Below, piece by piece: positions 1 to 9,092 of a stretch of DNA of 64,000 nucleotides (position 1 is the stretch's first letter; each line of letters starts with the position of its first letter). The DNA comes from Nocardiopsis kunsanensis DSM 44524 (GTDB lineage Bacteria; Actinomycetota; Actinomycetes; Streptosporangiales; Streptosporangiaceae): contig NZ_ANAY01000006.1 in assembly GCF_000340965.1 (NCBI RefSeq), positions 1 to 64,000 of the forward strand. The letters run 5' to 3'. The notes beneath the pieces are model-generated. The model had not been told where the DNA came from. It was given only the letters and a program-made list of their open reading frames with translations, and made no database searches. The translations under genes were made by a program, and so were the position numbers.

Positions 1-917
1 CCGTCCTACGCTCCCTGACGGCCTATGACCACTGACCCCTTGGAATTACTCATCTAGGGCGCCACCGTCATGGCGCGCATGCCAGCCAGGCTGCGTCCGC
101 AGTGGAGATGGCGTGCTGGGATCTGGCCTCACGCCTCGTAGGCGAGCCAGTTCCCGCTTTGTTGGGCGGACCTGTGCGCAGTCAGGTGCCCCTATACGCC
201 AGCGCTTTGGGCCTGGATCCGGCTCATCCGGCCGCGCCAGAAGCCGCAGCGTGGATCTCCCAGGAAGGGTGGTGGGGGCAGAAATGGCCCCTACCCCGGA
301 ACCTGGTAGACGAAGGCCCGGCCGCGCTCGCAGCGGTCTTGGCTCCATTGCGGGAGGCCGCAGGAACGCAGGCACGGTTCATGATCGACGGGCTGGGACG
401 ATGTCGCGTCGACCAGGCCAAAAGGTTGTTGCCGGTGCTCGGTGACCTCGATGTCGCCGTCGCCGAAGACCTGACCCCCCACACCGCAGATCTGGCCCGA
501 CTACACGGGGCAGCCGACCACTGGGGTGTGGCGTTGGCCGGGGGCGAGCACACCCTGACGGCCCGGGACCAGCACGCGCTGCTCACCAACGCCCTCTTGG
601 ACGTGTTCCAGCTAGAGCCGGCCTGGTGCGGCGGGCTGGCAACCTCGCTGCACGCCATCGACACAGCCGCAGCACTGGGCGTGCCCACCCTGCCCCACGG
701 AGACCGCGTCGCTGCCTCCCTCGCCCTGGCCTCGGTCTGCACTGCCGTGGCCGTTCCGGCCCTGGAATGGCACCTGACCCTCGAACCCTTGCGCCAGCAC
801 GTGTTCACCGAGGCCCTCCAACCTGCCGACGGGACCCTGCCCGCGCCCACCTGCCCCGGGTTGAGCGCTCCACCCGCGGTGCCGGCCTCCACCGCGCCGC
901 AGGTGGTGATCGCGTGA
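1..917 (+). pseudogene. Enolase-superfamily (mandelate racemase/MLE-like) protein, partial, with an in-frame stop
   Basis: The readable frame matches the barrel domain of mandelate racemase/muconate-lactonizing enzymes. It shows the helix AVEMACWDLASRLVGEP, a lysine in GWWGQKWPL, acidic metal-ligand positions at MIDGL, EDL and GGEH, then a GG and PHGD segment near the end. The first ATG/GTG-type start is a GTG at 102, which would omit the whole N-terminal capping domain. The same frame stays family-like upstream to base 1, broken only by TGA at 33-35, so I read it as the end of a longer gene carrying a nonsense codon, or a sequencing error. Its TGA overlaps the GTG start of the HAD gene, so it is the head of a coupled operon in this window. 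Substrate unknown. Certain as to superfamily, uncertain as to whether it is active. Confidence 0.62.
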
Positions 918-1561
918 TCCGCACCCTCACCGTCGACCTGGGCGGAACCCTGGTTCCCGTGGATCGAACATCGACCACCGCCACCCTGGCCCGCCTGCTC
1001 GGCCTGGACCTGCCCCGTGCCCGCGCGCTCATGGGTGAACTTGCCAAACGCCGACGCTGCACCCCCGGCCAGCTCGCTGAAGAGCTCGCGACCCGATTCA
1101 CCTCCACCAACCCGGCCCGGCTCCACCAGGTGCTGAAGCGAGCCCGAGACCGGGCCACAGCGCCTCCGCTCTACCCGGATGCTGCCCCCGCGCTGGACCG
1201 GCTTCGCAGCCGGGGCCTGCGCCTCGTGGCCGTGACCAACAGCCTGGGCTGCACCGTCCCGGCCGATCCGGTCGCCGCTCTGGGCGGTGTGGTCGACCAC
1301 GTCGTCTACAGCGCCGACGTTGGCGCCACCAAACCCGACAGCGACCTCTTCCGCCACATCGAACACGCCACGAACAGTGCCGCGCACGAACTGGTGCACG
1401 TGGGTGACTCGGCCCGGTCGGACGCCGCAGCCGCGCTGGCCTGTGGGTGGTCCGCGGTGTGGCTGGACCGCACCGGAGCCAACCCACACCGGTGCCCGCC
1501 GGGTGCGGCATATGCGGCCACCCTTGCTGACCTGCCCCGCCTCCTGGAAGGTGACGGATGA
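914..1561 (+). CDS. HAD-superfamily hydrolase (small-molecule phosphatase-like)
   Basis: 215 residues starting at GTG 914, which overlaps the TGA of the upstream gene. HAD motifs are in order: DLGGTL with Asp8 as probable nucleophile, VTNSLG (motif II), ATKPDSDLF with the motif III lysine, and VGDSARSD (motif IV). The usual second Asp of DxD is Gly here, as in some HAD subgroups, so the chemistry may differ from a standard phosphatase. A helical cap lies at about residues 20-80. It is cytoplasmic. Its position between an enolase-family enzyme and a GGDEF protein, with a phosphoketolase homologue further on, suggests dephosphorylation of a sugar-phosphate-like intermediate; that is inference. 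Confidence 0.85.
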   Translation: MIRTLTVDLGGTLVPVDRTSTTATLARLLGLDLPRARALMGELAKRRRCTPGQLAEELATRFTSTNPARLHQVLKRARDRATAPPLYPDAAPALDRLRSRGLRLVAVTNSLGCTVPADPVAALGGVVDHVVYSADVGATKPDSDLFRHIEHATNSAAHELVHVGDSARSDAAAALACGWSAVWLDRTGANPHRCPPGAAYAATLADLPRLLEGDG

Positions 1562-2673
1562 ACACACGCTCGTCCCACGACACAGATCCAACAGAGTTGC
1601 CCGCGGTCCCGCTCTTCGACTCCTCGCAGCTACCCCTGCGCCAGTGGTGCGCGGGCAGCCGTGAGGACGCGGTCACCGGGCTGGTCGCGTTCCCCGATTT
1701 CCACAGCCATCTGCCCCGCGCTCTGCACACAGCCCTGGCTGAAGGGGAAACGGTCGCGGTCGCCATCGGCGACGTCGACGGCCTCAAAGGGCATGTCGAA
1801 CAGACCAATGCCGACACCGGCTCCTTCGGGCACTTGGAAGGCAACCGGGTGATGTCACTGCTGGGGGCCACCACACGTGCGTGGTTTCGTCAGCAGCCCT
1901 GGGAGTACGGGTGCGCCGCCACGTTCGGCGGAGATGAGGTCATCGTCGCCGCCACGGTCGAGGGCCATGACGATTTCGCGTCCCGGCTGGGAAACCTTCG
2001 TGACATGCTCGCGGAACGCCTGCCCGTGACGGTCAGCTTCGGCTACACCCTCATCACCGGCTCCACCCTGCCCGACCGGCGCCCGTCCGGATGGAGGCAC
2101 GCCTTCACCGACCGCGTTCTCACCGAGGTCGACCGGGCCCTGTTTCTGTACAAGGCCTCCCGAGCTCAGGACGCTCCCCAGGGCGGTGGTATGACCCTGA
2201 CCCACCTAGTCCCGGACTCGCCCTCACCCCAGGTACTGTCTGCTCTGCCCGAGCCTGGTGCGTCTCTGGTGGTCATCGCCCATCCGGGCCCGCAGCCCGG
2301 CACCATCGCCCTGCCGTGCCGGGGCCCCGAGGGCTTGCGGGGCACCCGTCTGCGCATCAGCGCACCCGGTCGGCGCCCCCGCACCGAACTGGTCCTGTCC
2401 CAGCAGGGGCAAGCCATCCTCGTCGGCGCCCGTACACCCATCACCGGGCCAACCGCGCTACGGCTCCAGGGGGTACGCGCCCCTTCCCCCCACCGCCTGC
2501 CCGGCGACCTGGCCAGGCGGCTGGACGAACTCGGGTTGGACTGGAAAGCCCTGCCCGAGCACGAACAGACCCAGATCCTGAATCTGCTGCGGGAGGCGCG
2601 CACCCCCCAGGTGAGGACCGCGCGCCTGACCAGCGCCGTTACCGCCATCCGGGCCAGGACGGAGCACACTTGA
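1558..2673 (+). CDS. GGDEF-domain protein with unknown C-terminal domain
   Basis: 371 residues; ATG 1558 overlaps the stop of the HAD gene (ATGA). Residues about 37-195 form a GGDEF (diguanylate-cyclase) domain: DAVTGL at the start, the metal Asp72 in GDVDGLK, and GGDEV at 124-128 where the family has GGDEF/GGEEF. No RxxD inhibitory site precedes it and no transmembrane or PAS sensor segment is present. The C-terminal ~170 residues (about 200-371) are not recognised. It could make or bind c-di-GMP, or use the fold for other nucleotide chemistry. Finding it fully coupled inside a metabolic operon is unusual and makes a local regulatory or catalytic role plausible. Confidence 0.8.
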   Translation: MNTRSSHDTDPTELPAVPLFDSSQLPLRQWCAGSREDAVTGLVAFPDFHSHLPRALHTALAEGETVAVAIGDVDGLKGHVEQTNADTGSFGHLEGNRVMSLLGATTRAWFRQQPWEYGCAATFGGDEVIVAATVEGHDDFASRLGNLRDMLAERLPVTVSFGYTLITGSTLPDRRPSGWRHAFTDRVLTEVDRALFLYKASRAQDAPQGGGMTLTHLVPDSPSPQVLSALPEPGASLVVIAHPGPQPGTIALPCRGPEGLRGTRLRISAPGRRPRTELVLSQQGQAILVGARTPITGPTALRLQGVRAPSPHRLPGDLARRLDELGLDWKALPEHEQTQILNLLREARTPQVRTARLTSAVTAIRARTEHT

Positions 2674-4730
2674 TGCCCTATCTACGCCCCGACTGGCACC
2701 GCGTCCACCAACGTGTACGAGCCTGCGCGGACGCGGTTGACCAGGCTTGGCGAGCGCTGAACTATCTGTGTGCCGCTCAGCTCTACCTACAGCACGCGCC
2801 CCCGCACCACACGCTGACGCCAGCGGACGTGAAGGAGTCCCCCCAGGGGCACTGGGGCGTGAGCCCACCGGTCAACCTCGCCCTCGCCCACCTGTCCACA
2901 CTGATCGCCGCTCCCAGCGAGGGCGAGGCTGTTCTCGTGCATGGCGCCGGCCACGCCGGCCCCTCCGCACTGGCCCACGCCTATCTCACCGGCGCGCTCA
3001 GGGGCGCCGGGTCCGGGCCTGTCTGGTCCACCGACGCCCTGAACAGCTTGGTAGGAAGCTTCCCCGAGGGGCGCCATGGAGGTGAGATCACCGCGCTCAT
3101 CCCCGGGATTCGCTACATGGGCGGGCAGTTGGGTCCCGCCCTGGCGGTGGCCCAGGGCATGGCCATGGATGCGCCCCACCGCCTGGCGATCCCCCTGATC
3201 GGCGACGGCGAAGCCGAAACCGGACTCACCGCTGCGGCATGGACCGCACACCGGGCCCTCCCCGAAGGCGGCGAGCACGGCCATGTCCTGCCCGTAGTGC
3301 TCCTCAATGGCCTACGCATGGGCGGCCCATCCCTCCTGGCCTCCATGCCCCCACACCAGGTGCGTTCTTACTTCACCGGGCTGGGCTACACCCCCCTCAT
3401 CACCGATGGCTCTGACCTGCGCACAGAACTCGATCGTGCCCTCCAGCTCCTGCGCCCGCTGGGATCAACCGGTGCTCCCGTGCTGGTGCTGACCACACCC
3501 AAGGGCCACACCGGCCCCGCCTCGGTCAAGGGACGCCCGCTCCTTGGCACACCGGCCATGCACAAGACCCCCCTGAGCGACCCCCGCAGCGACCCCGACG
3601 AGTTCCGCGTACTGGCCCGCTGGCTGGCCTCCTACCACCCCGCCGAACTGTTCACCCACGACGGCGCTCCCACCCGGAAGGTCCGAACCGCGCTACCGAC
3701 CAAGCCCAGCGCGCCGCATCCACGCTCCCGTACCCCTATGCCCGACGCGACAAGGAGCCCGAACACCATCTCCGAGGCTCTCACCAACCGCGCCGCCCAC
3801 GGTGCTTTCCGGCTCTTCAGTCCCGACGAGCTGCGTTCCAACCGCCTCCTGCCCACCGGCCAGGGGGAGCCTCCTCCGCCATGGGTAGCGGAGATCCTCA
3901 ACGAGGAGATTTGCCATGCCTGGCTCCAGGGCTACACCGAGACCGGGCGCCATGCGCTCCTGGCTAGCTACGAGGCCTTCGCCCCGATCAACACCAGCCT
4001 GCTTACCCAACACCTCAAACACCTGCGCCTGACCGGCGAGCAACCGTCGGTCAACTATCTGATCACCTCACTGGGCTGGCGCAACACCTACACCCACCGC
4101 AACCCAGGCCTAGTCACCTCACTCCTGGAAATCCGCGACCCGCGTGTGCGCGTGTACACCCCCGCCGACCCGATACGAGCGGCTCGCACGCTGGCGCACA
4201 TGCTCACTGACCGCGGACACGTCAACGTGCTGATCTACGACAAGTACTCCAGCACGACTTTCCCCCTGGAGCACGCCCTCACGGAAGAGGCCACCGGCGC
4301 CGCAGTATGGACGCAAGGCCCCCAGCACGCCGTAACGCAACTGGTCCTGGCCTCGGTCGGAGACCTGTGCGCCCGCCAGATCAGCGCCGGTCAGCAGGCC
4401 CTGCTCGAACACGATCCCAAGCTGGTGCTGCGCCGCGTCCACGTGCACGACCTCTCCGCTCTCGGGCGCGCTCCCCACGCCCTCAGCGACAACGACTTCA
4501 CGCACCTGTTCCCCGCTCACGCCCCCGTGCTGATCGCTACACCTACCTATCCCGGAACGGTACGCAACTGTTTGCACGAGCGAGGACCCACCGACCGGTT
4601 CCACATCGTCGGCTACCGCGAACCCACCCGGCCCGGAACCCACGGCGAACAACTCGCGCACAGCGCATTGACGGTCGAGGCGCTCCGCGAGCGTGCCCGA
4701 TCAATGATCGAGGAGTACCAAGGATGTTGA
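2673..4730 (+). CDS. Phosphoketolase (XFP) family protein, ThDP-dependent
   Basis: 685 residues, shorter than typical phosphoketolases (about 790). The start ATG 2673 shares a base with the preceding TGA. Family landmarks are visible: QGHWG at 58-62, a GAGHAGPS loop near 91-98, the ThDP-binding GDGEAETG at 177-184, LNGLRMGG near 211, TPKGHTGP, then a transketolase-like C-terminal part with LASYEAFAPINTS, YDKYSSTTFP and VGYREP near the end. Known phosphoketolases cleave xylulose-5-P or fructose-6-P to acetyl phosphate plus an aldose phosphate. Its location among tailoring-type enzymes suggests a specialised C2-cleaving or C2-transfer step rather than central metabolism (inference). It ends 7 bases inside the next gene. 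Confidence 0.85.
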   Translation: MPYLRPDWHRVHQRVRACADAVDQAWRALNYLCAAQLYLQHAPPHHTLTPADVKESPQGHWGVSPPVNLALAHLSTLIAAPSEGEAVLVHGAGHAGPSALAHAYLTGALRGAGSGPVWSTDALNSLVGSFPEGRHGGEITALIPGIRYMGGQLGPALAVAQGMAMDAPHRLAIPLIGDGEAETGLTAAAWTAHRALPEGGEHGHVLPVVLLNGLRMGGPSLLASMPPHQVRSYFTGLGYTPLITDGSDLRTELDRALQLLRPLGSTGAPVLVLTTPKGHTGPASVKGRPLLGTPAMHKTPLSDPRSDPDEFRVLARWLASYHPAELFTHDGAPTRKVRTALPTKPSAPHPRSRTPMPDATRSPNTISEALTNRAAHGAFRLFSPDELRSNRLLPTGQGEPPPPWVAEILNEEICHAWLQGYTETGRHALLASYEAFAPINTSLLTQHLKHLRLTGEQPSVNYLITSLGWRNTYTHRNPGLVTSLLEIRDPRVRVYTPADPIRAARTLAHMLTDRGHVNVLIYDKYSSTTFPLEHALTEEATGAAVWTQGPQHAVTQLVLASVGDLCARQISAGQQALLEHDPKLVLRRVHVHDLSALGRAPHALSDNDFTHLFPAHAPVLIATPTYPGTVRNCLHERGPTDRFHIVGYREPTRPGTHGEQLAHSALTVEALRERARSMIEEYQGC

Positions 4731-5548
4731 ACTCCACCGACGTGGCCGCCTTCGAGCAACAGGGCTACCTCATCCTGCGCGAGGCCGTGGCCCCCCAGGT
4801 CCACACCGCAGCGCGTGAGGCCGCCGAAGCACTGCTGACCAGCGATCGGACGCGCGGGCGCGATCGCTCCTCCGACGGAAAGGACGGCTTCCGAGGCGTC
4901 GTCGACATGGACCAGGCCTTCCTACCCCTGGTGTCCGTCCCCGCCGTGCTGCAGACCGCGGTCGCCCTATTGGGAGCGAACCTGCACCTGATGTCCAGCC
5001 ACCTGATCGCCTTGCCTTCACTCCTCCCGGCCTCGCGGCGTACTATCCGGGTCCCGGAACGGCACGGGTGGCACCGTGACATGGGCGCGGCCACCCGAGA
5101 TCTGGGCACCGAACAGGTACCGCGACTGGCTATCAAGGCCGCGACGTTCCTAACCGCCTCCGGACCCGATACCGGGACCACCATGGTCCTGCCCGGAAGC
5201 CACCGGAACCCCGGAGCGATCGAAGTCCCCGAGGGCCAGATCGACCCACCCGGCGCGGTCAGCCCCCGCCTGGGACCACGCGATGTGCTCTTGTTCGAGA
5301 ACCGCACCTGGCACGCCGGCGGGCTCAACACCTCCGGACACACCCGGCTGGCCGTGATGATGCAGTACGGCTACCGCTGGCTCGCGCCCCTGGACGACCC
5401 ACCCCAGAACCTGGATCTCCGGTCTCTGAGCCCGATCGAGAACCAGCTCCTGAGCGGCCACTACGACCGCAACACCGACGGGTCCATCGCGCCGGAGGGC
5501 AGCGGAGCAGACCCTCTGCGGCGCTGGGCCGAACACCCCCCGGCATGA
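4724..5548 (+). CDS. Phytanoyl-CoA dioxygenase (PhyH)-like Fe(II)/2-oxoglutarate oxygenase
   Basis: 274 residues from ATG 4724, overlapping the phosphoketolase-like gene by 7 bases. The non-haem iron triad is readable: His117 and Asp119 in HGWHRD, distal His197 in TWHAGG, and Arg208 in HTRLAVMMQY as the 2-oxoglutarate anchor. The N-terminal FEQQGYLILRE is the usual PhyH opening. PhyH enzymes hydroxylate, halogenate or rearrange natural-product intermediates. The ligand His-x-Asp is intact, so it is a hydroxylase type, not a halogenase with Gly or Ala at that site. Cytoplasmic. The substrate is unknown; the operon implies it acts on the product of the upstream enzymes. Confidence 0.85.
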   Translation: MLNSTDVAAFEQQGYLILREAVAPQVHTAAREAAEALLTSDRTRGRDRSSDGKDGFRGVVDMDQAFLPLVSVPAVLQTAVALLGANLHLMSSHLIALPSLLPASRRTIRVPERHGWHRDMGAATRDLGTEQVPRLAIKAATFLTASGPDTGTTMVLPGSHRNPGAIEVPEGQIDPPGAVSPRLGPRDVLLFENRTWHAGGLNTSGHTRLAVMMQYGYRWLAPLDDPPQNLDLRSLSPIENQLLSGHYDRNTDGSIAPEGSGADPLRRWAEHPPA

Positions 5549-5593
5549 ACCACTAGCGCCAGTAAGAGACTGATGACCAGGGAGAATGAGTGT

Positions 5594-6391
5594 ATGGAAC
5601 ACACACCCGAAGAACTCTTCGCCTCGACCGCCCCCTACTACCACTACCGCCCCGGATACGCCCCGGAGCTCTACGATCTGCTCGCCGACCGCTTCGACCT
5701 CGGCACTAACTCACGGATCTTGGACCTGGGCACCGGCATCGGGGTACTCGCCCTCCCCCTAGCCGAGCGAGTCGGGCAGGTCCTGGCCGTGGACCCCGAG
5801 CCGGGGATGCTCGCCGAGGGGCAAGCTTTGGCTGAGCAGCGGGGGTTGGACAACATCAGCTGGATCCGCGGCGACTCGACACAGGTGCACACACTGGGCC
5901 TCGGTCCAACACTAGGTCTGGTGGTGATGGGGGCCGCGTTCCACTGGATGGACCGCGACCACGTCCTACGCAGCCTCGACTCCCTCATCACCCCAAGCGG
6001 GGGCGTGGTCCTGGCATCGGGAGGAGCCCCCGGCGAAGTCGAGGCGCCCAGTTGGAAGGCGGTGATCGACGACGTGCGCACCCGCTACCTGGGCCCCCAC
6101 CGCAGGGCGGGCCGGAGCACCTACACTCATCCACCCGAACGCCATCAGCAGGTTCTAGAGCGCAGCGTTTTCTCCCAGGTCGAGACGCACCGCTGGGAGC
6201 GGACTATCACACGCACTCTGGATGAAGTGGTGGGGCTGCAATACAGCTTCAGCTACTCCAGCCCTGCACAACTCGGTGACCAGATGCCCGCTTTCGACAC
6301 CGACCTACGCGAAGCTCTCCTCACCCACAACCCTGACGGGGTCTACGACGAGACGGTGCGGACCGAGGCGATCATCGCGACACGGCCATAG
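5594..6391 (+). CDS. Class I SAM-dependent methyltransferase
   Basis: 265 residues. I chose ATG 5594 over ATG 5573 because an AGGGAG ribosome site lies nine bases ahead of it. Motif I is ILDLGTGIG at 42-50, followed by AVDPEPGML (motif II acidic residue) and FHWMDRD, the signature seen in UbiE/TehB-like small-molecule methyltransferases. The substrate-binding C-terminal half is unassigned. It is the last gene of the left operon, 45 bases after the dioxygenase. It probably methylates a polar small molecule; O-, N- or C-methylation cannot be told from sequence. Confidence 0.82.
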   Translation: MEHTPEELFASTAPYYHYRPGYAPELYDLLADRFDLGTNSRILDLGTGIGVLALPLAERVGQVLAVDPEPGMLAEGQALAEQRGLDNISWIRGDSTQVHTLGLGPTLGLVVMGAAFHWMDRDHVLRSLDSLITPSGGVVLASGGAPGEVEAPSWKAVIDDVRTRYLGPHRRAGRSTYTHPPERHQQVLERSVFSQVETHRWERTITRTLDEVVGLQYSFSYSSPAQLGDQMPAFDTDLREALLTHNPDGVYDETVRTEAIIATRP

Positions 6392-6446
6392 GCGCGGGCG
6401 GCTGCGGCGAAACCGTTCGCATCCGGCTCGCCTACAGCCTGCCCGC

Positions 6447-6713
6447 TCACTGGCCCGGGACGGAGCTCAGCATGCGGGTGAAGACGAGAGCGCCTTCGGT
6501 TTCGCCGTGCTCGGCCTCGGCCCGCTCCCTGGCGTGAGCACGCACCCTGTGGTGAACGAATCGCAGCGCACCTTCCTCATATTCCATGAGGTCGGCCGCG
6601 ACGAGTGCGGCCACGGCCCCGGGGATGCGACCGCGCGCACCGCCGATATATCGCAGCTGGGTCTCAGCCACCGGCCAAGCGCACGATTGCGGGTCTGGGG
6701 ATCCAGGCCCCAA
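6447..6713 (-). pseudogene. Possible remnant of an NB-ARC/STAND winged-helix segment
   Basis: An 88-codon frame ending about 75 bases from the methyltransferase stop. Its middle (AALVAADLMEYEEGALRF followed by VHHRVRAHARERAE) resembles the winged-helix piece after the NB-ARC domain of SARP/STAND regulators, where HDLVRAHARE is common. No nucleotide-binding domain or TPRs accompany it, so it is probably a leftover of a larger regulator. It could instead be a genuine small protein. It lies just downstream of the kinase gene on the same strand. Confidence 0.35.
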
Positions 6714-6789
6714 GGCTCGGGGCAGGGACCTGCACGCTGCCTACGGCCTTCTCCGACACGGGCAGACCCGGACGCGTCGGGGAGGTGAG

Positions 6790-7671
6790 TCAGCGTGAGA
6801 CCCACGACGCTTCGGGCTCATCCAGGGTGCTGATGCGCCGCTCCAGCTGATCAGCTGCCTTTTGGTCTCCTCCATCGGCGGCGCGGATGTAGGCGCCCAT
6901 GGTGTGCAGATCGCGGATGGAGACGAGTACGGGCAGGCCGTCCCAGTCGCGCAGGTCGTCCCCATATGCTGCGGCGAACGCATCGAGATCCTCATCGGTG
7001 CGGCCGAACCTGCGCCCTTGGTGAAGGTTGGCCAGATCGATCTCTCTCGGCCCCACTGCGGCTTCGTCCCAGTCGCACAACCGCGCCGTACCGTCGGCGT
7101 CGACGAGAACGTTGCCGAGCCAGGCATCGCCGTGCAGCAGGCCGGTGCCCAGGCGGGTCTCCAGCGCGTTATAGGCCTGGCGCAGGTCATGGGCGCGGGC
7201 ACGCAGGTCGGCGACAGTGGGCTGGGGCAGGTGCCGGGGCTGCTCCAGTGTGGCCAGCAACGAGGCCAGAGGATCATGGGCCGGCAGGTCCACAGGCGCT
7301 TCCCCGGCCCGGTGCAGGCGGCCCAGGAGCGCGCCGAGGTCGGCCGGGGTGGGGGCCTGGGTGGGGTGGTGCGTGTAGTGCGTCCACACCGAGGCCACAC
7401 GGGTGGTGTCCTCGATGAGCTCGTGGTGGGCGGGGGCGGTCACGGGCACGCTCTGCTCGTGCAGCCAGTGGGTCAGGGCCAGGGCTCTGTGGAGCGCGGG
7501 TGTGTGGTGTGCGGGGCTAATACGTACGAGCAGGCCTGCCTCGGGCCAGGCCCACACGCTCGTGGCGTGGTCGCGCACCAAGTGTTCGCCGATCTGGGTC
7601 CGGTCCACGCCCAGGGTGGCGGCAACCTGGTCGAGGAGGGGGGCCTGAGAGTCCTGGGAGGGGTGGCTCAT
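6790..7671 (-). CDS. Aminoglycoside phosphotransferase (APH)-fold kinase
   Basis: 293 residues. The catalytic loop HGDAWLGN is at 180-187 (Asp182, Asn187) and the metal-binding Asp200 sits in CDWDEA; both fit the APH/choline-kinase fold. The N-lobe ends near VWAWPEAGLLVRIS at 39-52. Its ATG overlaps the stop of the HTH-TPR gene by four bases, so the two are translated together. It could phosphorylate an antibiotic, giving self-resistance, or a pathway intermediate. The substrate cannot be inferred, and resistance should not be assumed from the fold alone. Confidence 0.82.
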   Translation of the reverse strand: MSHPSQDSQAPLLDQVAATLGVDRTQIGEHLVRDHATSVWAWPEAGLLVRISPAHHTPALHRALALTHWLHEQSVPVTAPAHHELIEDTTRVASVWTHYTHHPTQAPTPADLGALLGRLHRAGEAPVDLPAHDPLASLLATLEQPRHLPQPTVADLRARAHDLRQAYNALETRLGTGLLHGDAWLGNVLVDADGTARLCDWDEAAVGPREIDLANLHQGRRFGRTDEDLDAFAAAYGDDLRDWDGLPVLVSIRDLHTMGAYIRAADGGDQKAADQLERRISTLDEPEASWVSR

Positions 7672-8957
7672 GTGTGCCAGCGTACGCCCACGCGGTTCAG
7701 CGCTCGGGTGAGTTGTCGCTTTTCGACTGAGGAGAGGGGACTGTTCGCTACCACGTCACGGCATGTTCGCAGTGCCTGCTGGAGCTGGTGAATGTGGCCG
7801 GGGCTGGATTGGGCGATCCGCTCCAGGTGGGTGATGGCTTCGTGGGTGCCGGCAGGATCCCCCCGCATCAGGTGGGCGGTGATCACGTCGACCTGGGCCA
7901 GGGTGAGGTCGCCGTAGCTGCGGTGGGAGGCAGGCCCGGCCTCGTAGGTTTGGACAGCGGTGCTCGCGTAGGCGAGGGCACCGTCGGCATCGCCCAGCAG
8001 GGCCAGGGTGGCACCCGCGTAGTAACTGGCTTTGGCAGGTGAGAAGACGAAGAGACCGCCGTGGCGCACACTCAAGTCTTCAGAGTCCGGGTCTGCCGAG
8101 AGCGCGTTGGGGGATGCGGTCAGCAGGTGTTCCAGCCCGGCCTGGGCCGCGGGTGCGTCTCCTCTGCGTGCGGCGGCGCGGGCGGTGATGGCGCTGACCC
8201 TGACCCAGGAGTGCGGGCCGTGGGTCAGGGCCTGGGCGCGTGTGGCCAGTTCGGTCGCCTCAGAGGTGCTGTGGCGGTCGGCGACCAGGGCCCGGGTTCC
8301 GGCGACCCAGCTCAGGAGCGAGCGGTGTTCGGCGTGGGTGGCGCAGGTGTCGGCGTCGGCAAGGTGGGCCCGCGCGGTTGCGCTCTGTCCCGCGTCGTGG
8401 GCTGCGTAGCCCAGTAGCAGTTCGACTGTTCCCAGCAGGACGAGGAGATCCCGGGTGTGTCGGGGCCGGGTTCCTCGGCGGAGGAGGTCGAGAGCGTGTT
8501 CGCGGGCTTGGTGCAGCGGCCCGGTGAGCTGGGTGTGGTGTTGGCTGACGTAGGCGGTGGCCAACTCGGTGACGTGGTGCTCCAACCGGGCGATGGTCTG
8601 GTCGCTGGCGTGGTCACCGAGTAGTTCCTGCAACCCCGAGGGTTCGGGAGCGGGAGCCACAGGGTGCCGACTCTGGGGCGCGCCGAGACGCTCCAATACT
8701 TCAGCAGCGCGCCGTGGGTTGCTCAGGCCGCCCTGTCCGTTGACGGCTCGGGTGACCGTGGAGGGGTCCACGTCGCACAACTGGGCCAGGTCCCGGCGGG
8801 ACAGACCGACTTCGCGCCAGAGGTAGGCCAGGACCGCAGCGGCATCGCGCGCAGCCACGGCGCGTGCCACTTCGCCGGCTTCCCAGATCCATGCCGGCAC
8901 GCACACGCACGCACCTGCCTGGCCACTGCGGGGATGCCCGCACCGGGTGCAGATCAC
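7668..8957 (-). CDS. HTH transcriptional regulator with TPR-like helical C-terminus
   Basis: About 429 residues if started at GTG 8957, which follows a GAGGA site; the frame is open to an ATG at 9068 but that extension looks non-coding. The N-terminus carries two Cys pairs (CTRC and CVC), perhaps a small zinc site. An HTH follows: LSRRDLAQLCDVDPSTVT at about residues 50-68. The remainder is Ala-rich paired helices typical of TPR sensor regions. It probably regulates the divergent operon at 9172-15487: a perfect inverted repeat lies in the shared intergenic region. It is coupled to the APH-fold kinase. Confidence 0.75.
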   Translation of the reverse strand: MICTRCGHPRSGQAGACVCVPAWIWEAGEVARAVAARDAAAVLAYLWREVGLSRRDLAQLCDVDPSTVTRAVNGQGGLSNPRRAAEVLERLGAPQSRHPVAPAPEPSGLQELLGDHASDQTIARLEHHVTELATAYVSQHHTQLTGPLHQAREHALDLLRRGTRPRHTRDLLVLLGTVELLLGYAAHDAGQSATARAHLADADTCATHAEHRSLLSWVAGTRALVADRHSTSEATELATRAQALTHGPHSWVRVSAITARAAARRGDAPAAQAGLEHLLTASPNALSADPDSEDLSVRHGGLFVFSPAKASYYAGATLALLGDADGALAYASTAVQTYEAGPASHRSYGDLTLAQVDVITAHLMRGDPAGTHEAITHLERIAQSSPGHIHQLQQALRTCRDVVANSPLSSVEKRQLTRALNRVGVRWHT

Positions 8958-9062
8958 TGGTTCCTCGCTCGCGCATCGGGGGGTGTGCCGCGCGTGAGGG
9001 CCGCGCAACAGCGGGCAGCCTCTCACATCTCGTCTCAGGTTTTCACTGCAGTGGCGCAGAAA

Positions 9063-9083
9063 TGACATGAAAACACGATGTCA
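9063..9083. promoter_or_regulatory. Inverted repeat TGACAT-N9-ATGTCA, candidate operator
   Basis: Perfect 6-bp arms at 9063-9068 and 9078-9083 in the region between the divergent HTH-TPR regulator (start 8957) and the operon starting at 9172. Size and symmetry suit a dimeric HTH protein, so autoregulation by the neighbouring regulator is a reasonable guess. Confidence 0.4.
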
Positions 9084-9092
9084 GGGCGCCTG

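Noticed and set aside
2673-4730. Central-metabolism phosphoketolase
   Set aside because: It is about 100 residues short and locked into an operon of tailoring enzymes, so a housekeeping role is unlikely.
6790-7671. Confirmed antibiotic-resistance gene
   Set aside because: Only the kinase fold is visible; APH-fold proteins phosphorylate many substrates.
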